From the IMG/VR virus record IMGVR_UViG_3300034012_001179, positions 1-24,064 of that record: a stretch of 24,064 nt of DNA, one strand, 5' to 3'. The notes beneath the pieces are model-generated. The model worked only from the letters and a program-made list of their open reading frames with translations, was not told the DNA's origin and ran no database searches. This document shows positions 5,040 through 10,319 of the stretch, in pieces. The position numbers were made by a program, and so were the translations under genes. Origin of the DNA: a virus. The number at the start of each line of letters is the position of its first letter. Position 1 is the stretch's first letter.

Positions 5040-5884
5040 GCAATCTAGTCGATCCAACCAAACTTGATCAGTCAATCATTGATTCAATCGTACTTCGAGG
5101 TGACTTGAGTGGACTCAAGGAAGAACAACTCACTGGATACTACAACTACCGCTGCCAGCAAGTCGGACTCGATCCTTCTGCGAAGCCGTTCGATCTTCTT
5201 GTCTTGTCAGGAAAGAAGGTCTTGTATGCGAATGCTGGGGCCACACAGCAACTCAGCAATCTGCATGGATTGTCCACTGCGATCACTAACAGGGAGCGAG
5301 TTGAGAATGTGTATCTTGTATCTGTCAGATGCACTGGCAAAGATGGACGAAGCTCTGAAAATCAGGGAGCAGTTGACATCTCAGGTCTTTCTGGTGAAAA
5401 GCTAGCCAATGCCTTAATGAAGGCTACAACCAAAGCGATACGCAGGACTGTACTTGCTCATTGTGGACTGGGGATGCTTGATGAAACTGAACTCGACACT
5501 ATCCCGACTAATCAATATCAGAAGGTCGATATGCCGGTTGCTACGCCTCTACAACCGCTTGCTGAGGTCATTGAGGGTAAGTACAAGGTATTAGTTCCTG
5601 AAGGCGATAAGAGCAAGGTTTACAGCTCTCACCAGGATGAAATGCAGTGGCAGGATAACTTCTTTGGTTTGATCGGCAAGATCGCTAACTCTAAGAAGAT
5701 GACAACTGAGGAGAAGAACGCCAAATTGGCGTCACTCTTTCGGGTCAACCACGAAACCATCGATAACTTTGGCGGGGTTGCAGCCATTGCATTCAAGAAG
5801 CGCTGTCACGATCATGCGGTCGAGGGTTTTGTCGCAAAAAAGATCGTGACTCTGGATGCGGAGGAAGACGTAGTGTTCGATTGA
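5036..5884 (+). CDS. RecT-like single-strand annealing protein
   Basis: 282 aa, overlapping the exonuclease gene by ATGA. The N-terminal half has YYNYRCQQVGLDPSAKPFDL (about 40-60) and KKVLYANAGATQQL, then a beta-strand pair (VYLVSVRCTGKDGR). The signature SGLSGEKLANALMKATTKAI leads into RRTVLAHCGLGMLDETEL. These match the RecT/Redbeta-type annealing proteins found in many phages. They coat single-stranded DNA and pair homologous strands, acting with the upstream exonuclease. The C-terminal part (about 180-282) is variable and acidic at its end (DAEEDVVFD), as expected for a partner-binding tail. The family call is strong; the exact subfamily is uncertain. Confidence 0.82.
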   Translation: MSNLVDPTKLDQSIIDSIVLRGDLSGLKEEQLTGYYNYRCQQVGLDPSAKPFDLLVLSGKKVLYANAGATQQLSNLHGLSTAITNRERVENVYLVSVRCTGKDGRSSENQGAVDISGLSGEKLANALMKATTKAIRRTVLAHCGLGMLDETELDTIPTNQYQKVDMPVATPLQPLAEVIEGKYKVLVPEGDKSKVYSSHQDEMQWQDNFFGLIGKIANSKKMTTEEKNAKLASLFRVNHETIDNFGGVAAIAFKKRCHDHAVEGFVAKKIVTLDAEEDVVFD

Positions 5885-6075
5885 CGCAGACGCAGGCAGT
5901 GCTTGAGCGTTTGCAGCAAGGAACGCTCACGCAATTGCAAGCCTATGCAGAGATTGGTTCAACAAGACTTGCAGCCAGAGTCGAAGAACTAAGAAAACAA
6001 GGTCACACCATCGTGACACACACGATTAACCGTAATGGCAAATCCTTTGCCGAATATCAACTAGTGAGGAAATAA
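5881..6075 (+). CDS. Helix-turn-helix protein (HTH_39-like, 64 aa)
   Basis: TTG start at 5881 overlapping the previous stop (TTGA), translation MTQTQAVLERLQQG. The pattern matches small phage winged-helix proteins: a first helix (TQAVLERLQQ), TLTQLQAYAEIG, the recognition helix STRLAARVEELRKQGH, then a beta wing (IVTHTINRNGKSFAEYQL). I recall this family as HTH_39. It binds DNA, perhaps as a regulator of this operon or as a replication accessory. The use of TTG may keep its level low. Confidence 0.75.
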   Translation: MTQTQAVLERLQQGTLTQLQAYAEIGSTRLAARVEELRKQGHTIVTHTINRNGKSFAEYQLVRK

Positions 6076-6335
6076 TGGCTTACGAACAGCAACAAGGCAG
6101 TGGCGTACTTTTCACCGTGAAAGAGAAGAAGTCTGACAAGGCACCAGACTGGTCAGGTAGTTTCACCTGCGATCAGGCTTACAAGCCAGGTGATGTGATC
6201 AAACTGTCAGCATGGACAAAACGCAGTGCTTATGGCGATCTGATCTCGATCAGGGTGAATAACTTCGTACCAGGTCAGCCTGCAAGGCAAGGCCGTGAGG
6301 TGAGCTATCAAGACGATGACAGTGTGCCGTTCTGA
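6075..6335 (+). CDS. Small SSB-like protein with acidic PF tail (86 aa)
   Basis: 86 aa. ATG overlaps the previous stop. A single beta-rich domain contains SGVLFTVKEKKSDKAPDWSG, then KPGDVIKLSAWTKRSAYGDL and ISIRVNN. A flexible linker follows and the last residues are DDDSVPF. That terminus closely resembles the DDDIPF tip by which bacterial SSB recruits repair enzymes. Its place after the exonuclease, annealing and HTH genes fits a single-stranded-DNA-binding or SSB-mimic role. The fold could also be a DUF736-like small beta domain. The tail is seen directly; the function is inferred. Confidence 0.6.
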   Translation: MAYEQQQGSGVLFTVKEKKSDKAPDWSGSFTCDQAYKPGDVIKLSAWTKRSAYGDLISIRVNNFVPGQPARQGREVSYQDDDSVPF

Positions 6336-6544
6336 TGTTATGCCCTAAGTGCGCCGAACGTGGTGAGCACAACGATACGATCATCCTAGAGACACGCCGG
6401 TATGGTGGTAAGAAGCCTGCTAACTCTTGGGTGACACGCAGGCGGCGTTGCGTCGCTTGCTTGCATCGATTCACCACCACAGAAGTCATTAAAGGCGCTA
6501 ATGACAAGGTATGGGACGCTGCATTGCGGGAGGACATGGCATGA
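6335..6544 (+). CDS. NrdR-like zinc-ribbon protein without ATP-cone (69 aa)
   Basis: 69 aa. Cys3-x-x-Cys6 and Cys39-x-x-Cys42 flank RRRRC and RFTTTE, which matches the N-terminal zinc ribbon of NrdR (CPxC...RRRRCxxCxxRFTTYE). NrdR is the transcriptional repressor of ribonucleotide-reductase genes. Full NrdR is about 150 aa and carries an ATP-cone that senses dATP/ATP; that domain is absent here. The insertion between the Cys pairs is longer than in bacterial NrdR. It may bind NrdR boxes without nucleotide control, or have another DNA-binding job. ATG overlaps the previous stop (TGATG). Confidence 0.75.
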   Translation: MLCPKCAERGEHNDTIILETRRYGGKKPANSWVTRRRRCVACLHRFTTTEVIKGANDKVWDAALREDMA

Positions 6545-6861
6545 CAAAACTGACAGAATCCCACATGAAGGTGCTTAAGTATCTTTCCAAGCGAAAGACT
6601 GAAGCCACCTTCAAAGACATTCAACTACAAACCAGGCTTGGCATTCCGACAACCAAGTACGTTATTCGTGCACTGCTTCATGATGGATACATCAAGAAAC
6701 GATCAGAGAGGCTCAATCGCGTAACGGAACGGTTCTATACCTTTGCCAGTTGGGAGCCAGTACCGAAAGAACCTGTTAAGAACCCTGTCAAGTTCACTAA
6801 GACGCGTATTACGATAGAACCTAAGTTCTTCAACAATCCGTTTAGTGTAGGTGCTTCATGA
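6541..6861 (+). CDS. Winged-helix DNA-binding protein (106 aa)
   Basis: ATG at 6541 overlaps the previous stop (ATGA) and is chosen over 6511, which lies inside the zinc-ribbon gene. The N-terminal 60 residues form a winged-helix pattern: ESHMKVLKYLSKRKTEATFK, LQTRLGIPTTKYVIRALLHD, then GYIKKRSERLNRVTERFYTF as the wing. The C-terminal tail is Pro/Lys-rich and basic (EPVKNPVKFTKTRITI). A MarR- or DprA-like winged helix of phage type is likely, acting as a transcription regulator or replication factor. No specific family was identified. Confidence 0.7.
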   Translation: MTKLTESHMKVLKYLSKRKTEATFKDIQLQTRLGIPTTKYVIRALLHDGYIKKRSERLNRVTERFYTFASWEPVPKEPVKNPVKFTKTRITIEPKFFNNPFSVGAS

Positions 6862-7073
6862 GTGAGATGACCAGGGAAGAGATGCAGGCCAAGATGGAAA
6901 CACTCTATGCGTTAACAAGAGAGTTACGAGCCATGCTGGCAAGAACTGATCACAAACTCAAAGTCAGGGAAATGTTCATTCATGCCTTACTCGATCCTGA
7001 TGCTTTTGGCTATGCCGTAGAGAATACCGTCAGGGAAGAAGCCTGGAAAATCCTACAAGGAGAGCGCGATTGA
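6858..7073 (+). CDS. Small helical protein of unknown function (71 aa)
   Basis: 71 aa. Starts in ATGA overlap with the previous gene and ends in TTGA overlap with the nuclease gene. The N-terminal half is a long helix (REEMQAKMETLYALTRELRA), followed by MFIHALLDPDAFGYAVENTV and a final helix. No family was recognised. Its place between a DNA-binding protein and a nuclease suggests a DNA-metabolism accessory role. Confidence 0.6.
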   Translation: MSEMTREEMQAKMETLYALTRELRAMLARTDHKLKVREMFIHALLDPDAFGYAVENTVREEAWKILQGERD

Positions 7074-7384
7074 GCAAGCTAGGTAAAGACCGAGGTGCTA
7101 GTTATGAGCGCGAGGTCTGTAATGCGCTTACAGAGCGTTTAGGAACCAAGGTGACGCGTGTACTAGGGCAAGCAAGAGATGGCGGCTCAGATATCGATTT
7201 AGGCCCGTTTATGATCGAATGCAAGCGTCGTAGGAAGATAGCGCTCTATGAATGGATGGAGCAAGCCAAAGTCTCATCCAAGGGTGAGAAGGTGCCTGTA
7301 GTTATTTGCAGGGCTGATGGCAAGGAGAGTCTAGTGATCTTCAGACTTGACGATGCGATCACGCTCATGCAGAATGAATTGTGA
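7070..7384 (+). CDS. PD-(D/E)XK nuclease, Holliday-junction-resolvase-like (104 aa)
   Basis: 104 aa. TTG start at 7070 with AAGGAGA upstream, overlapping the previous stop. Motifs: Glu13 in GASYEREV, Asp41 in GGSDIDLGPF, Glu50-Cys-Lys52 in MIECKRRRK, and Gln65 in EWMEQA. This is the order seen in Hjc-type and related small endonucleases. Such enzymes act as dimers on branched DNA, and the gene lies in an operon with the exonuclease and annealing protein. Resolving recombination or replication junctions before packaging is a reasonable role. A restriction-type or VRR-NUC-like enzyme is the alternative. It is the last gene before the terminator at 7476-7503. Confidence 0.8.
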   Translation: MSKLGKDRGASYEREVCNALTERLGTKVTRVLGQARDGGSDIDLGPFMIECKRRRKIALYEWMEQAKVSSKGEKVPVVICRADGKESLVIFRLDDAITLMQNEL

Positions 7385-7411
7385 CTCCGCTGAATCTGCC
7401 AGTAGGTTAAG

Positions 7412-7440
7412 CGCTTGAGGCAAGCGAGCAGATAGCCTCA
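7412..7440 (+). repeat. Short hairpin(s) between the last plus gene and the terminator
   Basis: CGCTTG (7412-7417) pairs with CAAGCG (7421-7426) around AGG. The overlapping TGAGG (7416-7420) can instead pair with CCTCA (7436-7440). No T-tract follows. It may be an RNA-stability element in the 3' untranslated region. Confidence 0.3.
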
Positions 7441-7475
7441 TCACGTTGTCTCCCCCTGTGAGTAAGTGGATTTTG

Positions 7476-7503
7476 CCCCGTCCTAGCGACGGGGTTTTCT
7501 TTT
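7476..7503 (+). terminator. Strong plus-strand terminator at the convergent junction
   Basis: A perfect 7-bp stem CCCCGTC-CTAGC-GACGGGG is followed by TTTTCTTTT. It lies about 90 bases after the last plus-strand gene. On the minus strand the same hairpin is followed by CAAAATCC, so it should act only on plus-strand transcripts. It overlaps the last codons and stop of the converging minus gene. Confidence 0.85.
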
Positions 7504-7638
7504 CGCAGTCTTTGCGGATTCTCGAAAATTCTTGGCGGTGGGGGAGCCTTTACTACCTGGCTTTCTCATTTTCTCGCCAGAGCCTGCTGCAATGCGAGCA
7601 CGTTTGGCATGAATTGCTGCGTACAGCCCTTGTTTCAT
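7483..7638 (-). CDS. Small conserved basic phage protein (KQGLYAAIHAKRARIAAGSG type, 51 aa)
   Basis: 51 aa. ATG at 7638 is preceded by GGAGGT and directly follows the stop of the upstream gene (TAGATG). The sequence MKQGLYAAIHAKRARIAAGS continues with GEKMRKPGSKGSPTAKNF. It belongs to a very widespread but uncharacterised group of tiny phage proteins with this KQGLYA-HAK-GSGE-MRKPGSKG pattern. It is strongly basic, so it may bind DNA or be packaged in the virion. Its last codons and TAG stop fall inside the hairpin that terminates plus-strand transcription. It is the last gene of the late operon. Confidence 0.8.
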   Translation of the reverse strand: MKQGLYAAIHAKRARIAAGSGEKMRKPGSKGSPTAKNFRESAKTAKRKPRR

Positions 7639-7884
7639 CTAACACCTCCAACGTCTGCGAGCAGCCTTGCCTCTAGGGCCAGACCATGATCGTGATCGAG
7701 CGCAGAAACTCTTCTTCCTGGACTTTTCTCTTGGCGTTGAAGGGTTAGGTGCAGGCGCTTGCAGATTGGAGCCTGTAGCCCTGTTATAAGCCTTCCTACC
7801 AGCCTCTGTCATGCCACCACCTTCAGCTACTGACTGAAAGTGCCTACCCTTACCACGCGTTGTCTTTGCAATCGGGTTTGCCAT
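7639..7884 (-). CDS. Small conserved Cys-containing phage protein (DUF6321-like, 81 aa)
   Basis: 81 aa. ATG follows AGGT with good spacing. The features GRHFQSVAEGGGMTEAGRKA, YNRATGSNLQAP, then KSRKKSFCARSRSW and a C-terminal RRRWRC match a conserved family of small phage proteins I recall as DUF6321 (GRHHQSVAQGGGMT...SFCAR...RWNC). It is basic, with two conserved Cys. The function is unknown; virion or DNA association is suggested by its place among late genes. It overlaps nothing and is tightly spaced between the endolysin and the last gene. Confidence 0.75.
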   Translation of the reverse strand: MANPIAKTTRGKGRHFQSVAEGGGMTEAGRKAYNRATGSNLQAPAPNPSTPREKSRKKSFCARSRSWSGPRGKAARRRWRC

Positions 7885-7886
7885 GC

Positions 7887-8354
7887 TTACCTCATCATCA
7901 ATGCTTCAGCTTCTCGACGCTTAGTCAGTCCTGGTAGCACCCTGCCTGCAGCCTTGTTCCACTTGCGACACTCCACTGCTGCACCTTCCCAGTCATTGGC
8001 ATCGATACGTTTCTTGAAGGTCGAGATTCTGTAGTTGCCTAGCCCGCAGTTATACGCCCAACTGATGACTGCAGCAATACGTCTAGGGCTTGCAGAAAGA
8101 AGCCTCGGTGAGAGTTTTACCAGCCCGGATACGAAGTGCCTGACATGTTCCTGAAGGGCAGTCTCAGCCTGTTCTTTTGACCAGACAGTGTATTGCCTAA
8201 TATCACGACCAGTAGAACCATAACCGATAGTCCAAGGGTCGCCACCAGTACCGGGGTCAGGATAAGCACAGCAATCGCCGTTAGGAAGGCGTTTAGCATA
8301 GCCTTCAAAGGGCTTGATGAGTACGTTGATGGCAAGCTCAATCGCTTCATTCAC
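7887..8354 (-). CDS. Endolysin, GH24 lysozyme (155 aa)
   Basis: 155 aa, the usual length for a T4/P22-type lysozyme. GTG start at 8354 overlaps the upstream stop (GTGA). Glu17 in KPFEGYAKRL, Asp33 in AYPDPGTGGD and Thr42 in WTIGYG are the expected catalytic Glu/Asp/Thr set. The Asp-Thr distance is a few residues longer than in T4 lysozyme. ISWAYNCGLGNYRISTF, KWNKAAGRVLPGL and RREAEALM complete the family pattern. It cleaves the glycan chains of peptidoglycan. There is no signal peptide, so release should depend on a holin, and the holin-like gene lies immediately upstream. Confidence 0.9.
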   Translation of the reverse strand: MNEAIELAINVLIKPFEGYAKRLPNGDCCAYPDPGTGGDPWTIGYGSTGRDIRQYTVWSKEQAETALQEHVRHFVSGLVKLSPRLLSASPRRIAAVISWAYNCGLGNYRISTFKKRIDANDWEGAAVECRKWNKAAGRVLPGLTKRREAEALMMR

Positions 8355-8830
8355 TTGTACTTCTCTATGCTGCGCCCAACAAACCAGAAGGTGAGAATCA
8401 TGGTGAAGAGTCCAAAGTCATCTTCATCCCAACACTTCACGATTACTTCATGCCACGGTGCATTGCTTTGAAACGCAAGAACAAGCGAAGCCGCCTTGAC
8501 GGCAGCGTACATGCCAAATATCGCCCAGGTGATTCCAGGGCGTACCAAGGCAGAGATTCCAGCCACAAACCAACCTGCTGCTTGAGCCGTTTGACTCTGT
8601 TCTTCAAAGGCCGCTTTGATGGTATCAAGTTGCTGAACACTGTAGTCCACATACTTTTCTTCCATCTTAAAAGTGCCGCGCATCTTCTCAAGATCGGTCT
8701 GCAACTGAAACATGTTCAGTTCATGCTGACGTTCATTCTTTTTATCGAGGAACTTCAACACCTCTGGTGCTAGCCTGAACAGGCCACCAAAGATACTTCC
8801 AAGCAAACCACCTGATAGCAGGTCAAACAT
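8351..8830 (-). CDS. 3TM holin-like membrane protein (159 aa)
   Basis: 159 aa. It has an N-terminal Gly-rich hydrophobic helix (LLSGGLLGSIFGGLFRLAPE), a charged coiled-coil section (about 25-80), then two predicted membrane segments (GWFVAGISALVRPGITWAIF and the following helix). A final segment is FGLFTMILTFWFVG. The pattern GG-F-RLAPEVLKFLD...RP-TW matches the GTA/3TM holin family. Holins form membrane lesions that let the endolysin reach the wall. It starts in a TAATG overlap and ends in a GTGA overlap with the endolysin, a standard lysis cassette. Confidence 0.8.
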   Translation of the reverse strand: MFDLLSGGLLGSIFGGLFRLAPEVLKFLDKKNERQHELNMFQLQTDLEKMRGTFKMEEKYVDYSVQQLDTIKAAFEEQSQTAQAAGWFVAGISALVRPGITWAIFGMYAAVKAASLVLAFQSNAPWHEVIVKCWDEDDFGLFTMILTFWFVGRSIEKYK

Positions 8831-9003
8831 TACTTGTTCAGAATCTGGTCAATGCGTGTATGCGCCTTGTCGGCGGTCATATGCAGATGCTCCACCTTAG
8901 CCTTGAGTTCCGCCAGGTCTGAACGAATAGCCACATAAGCACCAAACGCACCAGCAGCAGCACCAATGAGAGCCTGAATAACGACTGACATTGAGACTTC
9001 CAT
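8830..9003 (-). CDS. Small membrane protein with coiled coil, lysis-associated (57 aa)
   Basis: Start at 9003 is favoured because it directly follows the upstream stop (TAACATGG). ATG at 8991 with GGAAG upstream is an equal alternative (53 aa). One N-terminal membrane helix (VVIQALIGAAAGAFGAYVAI) is followed by an amphipathic helix (SDLAELKAKVEHLHMTADKA, then RIDQILNK). This N-in membrane helix plus coiled coil is the topology of small spanins or holin partners. Its place just before the holin and endolysin supports a lysis role. No family-level identification is possible. Confidence 0.65.
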   Translation of the reverse strand: MEVSMSVVIQALIGAAAGAFGAYVAIRSDLAELKAKVEHLHMTADKAHTRIDQILNK

Positions 9004-9004
9004 G

Positions 9005-9361
9005 TTATGAATTCCCGTTGCCTGGCGTAAAGTAAGCCTCTGCCGTACCTGATTCAGCAATGATAGCCACATACAAAGGAACGGTTGGACTACATTGGCC
9101 TGGTATCGTGTACGTTCTGATGTCGTCTTGAATGCTGATTAAAGCATACTGAGCCGTTGCGCTTGGCGCGGCTACAGTCACAGCAGGATCGGTTGTTGAC
9201 ATCCTAAAATACACTGGAGCGCCCGCACCAGAAGGGGCATGATTAGCTACCAGTAATTGGTTGCAAATCGTGTCTGGTGTAATCGTTACCACTTGCGAGG
9301 TGGTTGTTGCGGAACCTTGATAGGTCTTGCCACCAGGCTCAAAAGGATTAACGGCTGCCAT
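9005..9361 (-). CDS. Beta-rich virion-type protein (118 aa)
   Basis: 118 aa. ATG at 9361 has GGGAG upstream inside the preceding gene. It is a Thr/Ala/Pro-rich beta-strand sequence: MAAVNPFEPGGKTYQGS, VVTITPDTICNQLLVANH, PVYFRMSTTDPAV, YTIPGQC, and an ending AEAYFTPGNG. The start NPFEPGG and the TPGxG ending recur in small phage head- or tail-decoration proteins. A beta-sandwich virion protein is likely. It is placed between membrane and lysis genes, like other late small structural genes here. Confidence 0.65.
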   Translation of the reverse strand: MAAVNPFEPGGKTYQGSATTTSQVVTITPDTICNQLLVANHAPSGAGAPVYFRMSTTDPAVTVAAPSATAQYALISIQDDIRTYTIPGQCSPTVPLYVAIIAESGTAEAYFTPGNGNS

Positions 9362-9494
9362 TCTTGCTCCCCCATTGCTGCGCTGCAGTCATGGTGCCAT
9401 AGCACTTGGCACCGTTGGTGAACTTAGGCTGGAAGTTTGGGGTGACCTGTTTGGTCGTGCCTTGGCTAGGCTTTAGCACCACCTGTTTGCTCAC
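9348..9494 (-). CDS. Small overlapping protein (48 aa)
   Basis: This gene fills the gap between its neighbours and overlaps both: its start lies inside the 3' end of the upstream membrane gene, and its stop lies 14 bases inside the next. Using GTG at 9494 gives 48 aa, beginning MSKQVVLKPSQGTTKQV and ending MTAAQQWGSKNGSR. GTG at 9479 is a shorter alternative. Neither start has a strong Shine-Dalgarno. The middle holds TPNFQPKFTNGAKCYGT. It is basic and soluble. The otherwise seamless operon and protein-like composition argue that it is real. Confidence 0.55.
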   Translation of the reverse strand: MSKQVVLKPSQGTTKQVTPNFQPKFTNGAKCYGTMTAAQQWGSKNGSR

Positions 9495-9714
9495 TACTTT
9501 CGTCATCGTCATCATGCTTTGTTTCCTTCATCAAGGATGGTAAAAACACTGTGATGGCAAAGATAAGCAATGCGGCGATCCGCTCATAACTCGGCCCCCA
9601 CATTGTCCAGCAAGCTAAGGCAAAAGTCATCGACAACGCCAAGATTGTCAACACCCTCGCCACCACTAACTTCAAACTAATGCGTACTACCTTCAATAGA
9701 AGATTCGAATCCAT
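9466..9714 (-). CDS. Two-helix membrane protein, possible holin (82 aa)
   Basis: ATG at 9714 was chosen because GAGG lies seven bases upstream; the in-frame start 12 bases further up lacks this. The first membrane segment is around residues 17-38 (ARVLTILALSMTFALACWTM), the second around 44-60 (RIAALLIFAITVFLP). The tail is charged and acidic (KETKHDDDDESSEQ). Two helices with a hydrophilic tail is class II holin topology, so this and the 3TM protein are both holin candidates; one may be an antiholin or accessory. No family match was recognised. Confidence 0.65.
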   Translation of the reverse strand: MDSNLLLKVVRISLKLVVARVLTILALSMTFALACWTMWGPSYERIAALLIFAITVFLPSLMKETKHDDDDESSEQTGGAKA

Positions 9715-9734
9715 GTTCAGCCTCATGGGGTTAA

Positions 9735-9758
9735 TTAAGGTTATCTAGTCTACCTTAA
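9735..9758 (-). repeat. Inverted repeat TTAAGGT...ACCTTAA
   Basis: A perfect 7-bp AT-rich inverted repeat with a 10-base spacer lies in the 40-base gap after the gene ending at 9755. It is the longest gap in this part of the late operon. It overlaps the last four bases of that gene and has no T-run. It could be an operator or a processing site. Confidence 0.35.
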
Positions 9759-9964
9759 CTATCTTCATCTTCGTCTTCATCCATAAAGCCTCTACCCCAG
9801 TCAGCATCACTAGCTTTCAGGCGTATGGCTTCTAACTTCAATGCTCGATCAATAATCTTCGACTTATCGGTAAGGCTTGCTTCAGGGTCTGCCATGACTT
9901 CAGCCAAGAGTTTGCTTATCGCAGCCTCTAAGTCAGGGTTTATGCCCGACTGCTTACGCTTCAC
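9755..9964 (-). CDS. Small conserved late protein, possible terminase-small-like (69 aa)
   Basis: 69 aa, GTG start overlapping the previous stop (GTGA). The helical core PDLEAAISKLLAEVMADPEA is followed by SLTDKSKIIDRALKLEAIRL, then KASDADWGRGF and an acidic tail (MDEDEDEDS). The pattern TDKxKIxDRALKxEAxxxK...DxxWGxGF is conserved in small phage proteins of late operons. Some carry small-terminase annotations, but I cannot confirm that, and no large terminase gene is adjacent. Role unproven. Confidence 0.65.
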   Translation of the reverse strand: MKRKQSGINPDLEAAISKLLAEVMADPEASLTDKSKIIDRALKLEAIRLKASDADWGRGFMDEDEDEDS

Positions 9965-10140
9965 CGCATCATGCGACGCTTGGGCTGACGCTCAGGCATC
10001 TTGTTCATAGGCTGGCGACCTAGCGCACGTTGCGCTGCAAGCGAACCTGCAACCTCATTGCGTCCCGCTTCAGCGGCTTGCGCTTCCTGACGCTTCATCT
10101 CTTTATTGCCTTCAGTTTTCATCATGCCATCGTAGTTCAT
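9961..10140 (-). CDS. Small basic Met/Arg-rich protein (59 aa)
   Basis: 59 aa. ATG at 10140 overlaps the upstream stop as ATGA, and its own stop overlaps the next GTG start. The composition is very basic and Met-rich (NYDGMMKTEGNKEMKRQEAQ ... ERQPKRRMMR) with a helical Ala/Glu/Arg middle. Such peptides in late operons are often packaged DNA-binding proteins. No family was recognised. Confidence 0.6.
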   Translation of the reverse strand: MNYDGMMKTEGNKEMKRQEAQAAEAGRNEVAGSLAAQRALGRQPMNKMPERQPKRRMMR

Positions 10141-10319
10141 CGCATACCTCTCTTGGTTTTACGCGCTGTGGAATAGGCTATTGCAGCAGCCTGCTTGACT
10201 GCCGCTCTCTTGCTAGCAGGTCGGCTTGTGCCAATCTTGCCACTATCTTTGAATTTACGCACCATCTCACCAATGTTTCCGGAAATAGTCTTCTGGCTAC
10301 TACCCTTCTTAAGGGGCAT
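10137..10319 (-). CDS. Small conserved basic protein, DUF6496-like (60 aa)
   Basis: 60 aa. ATG at 10319 with AGGAGGTG upstream, preferred over GTG at 10325. The sequence MPLKKGSSQKTISGNIGEMV continues to VKQAAAIAYSTARKTKRGMR. This matches a tiny basic phage family I recall as DUF6496 (MPLKKGSSQKTIS...KQAVAIALSxA). The usual members are shorter; this one has an insertion of about 15 residues in the middle (RKFKDSGKIGTSRPA). The function is unknown. It starts inside the end of the 891-aa gene. Confidence 0.75.
   Translation of the reverse strand: MPLKKGSSQKTISGNIGEMVRKFKDSGKIGTSRPASKRAAVKQAAAIAYSTARKTKRGMR

Noticed and set aside
7446-7676. 76-aa plus frame across the convergent junction
   Set aside because: It is antisense to the conserved 51-aa minus gene and crosses the terminator hairpin.
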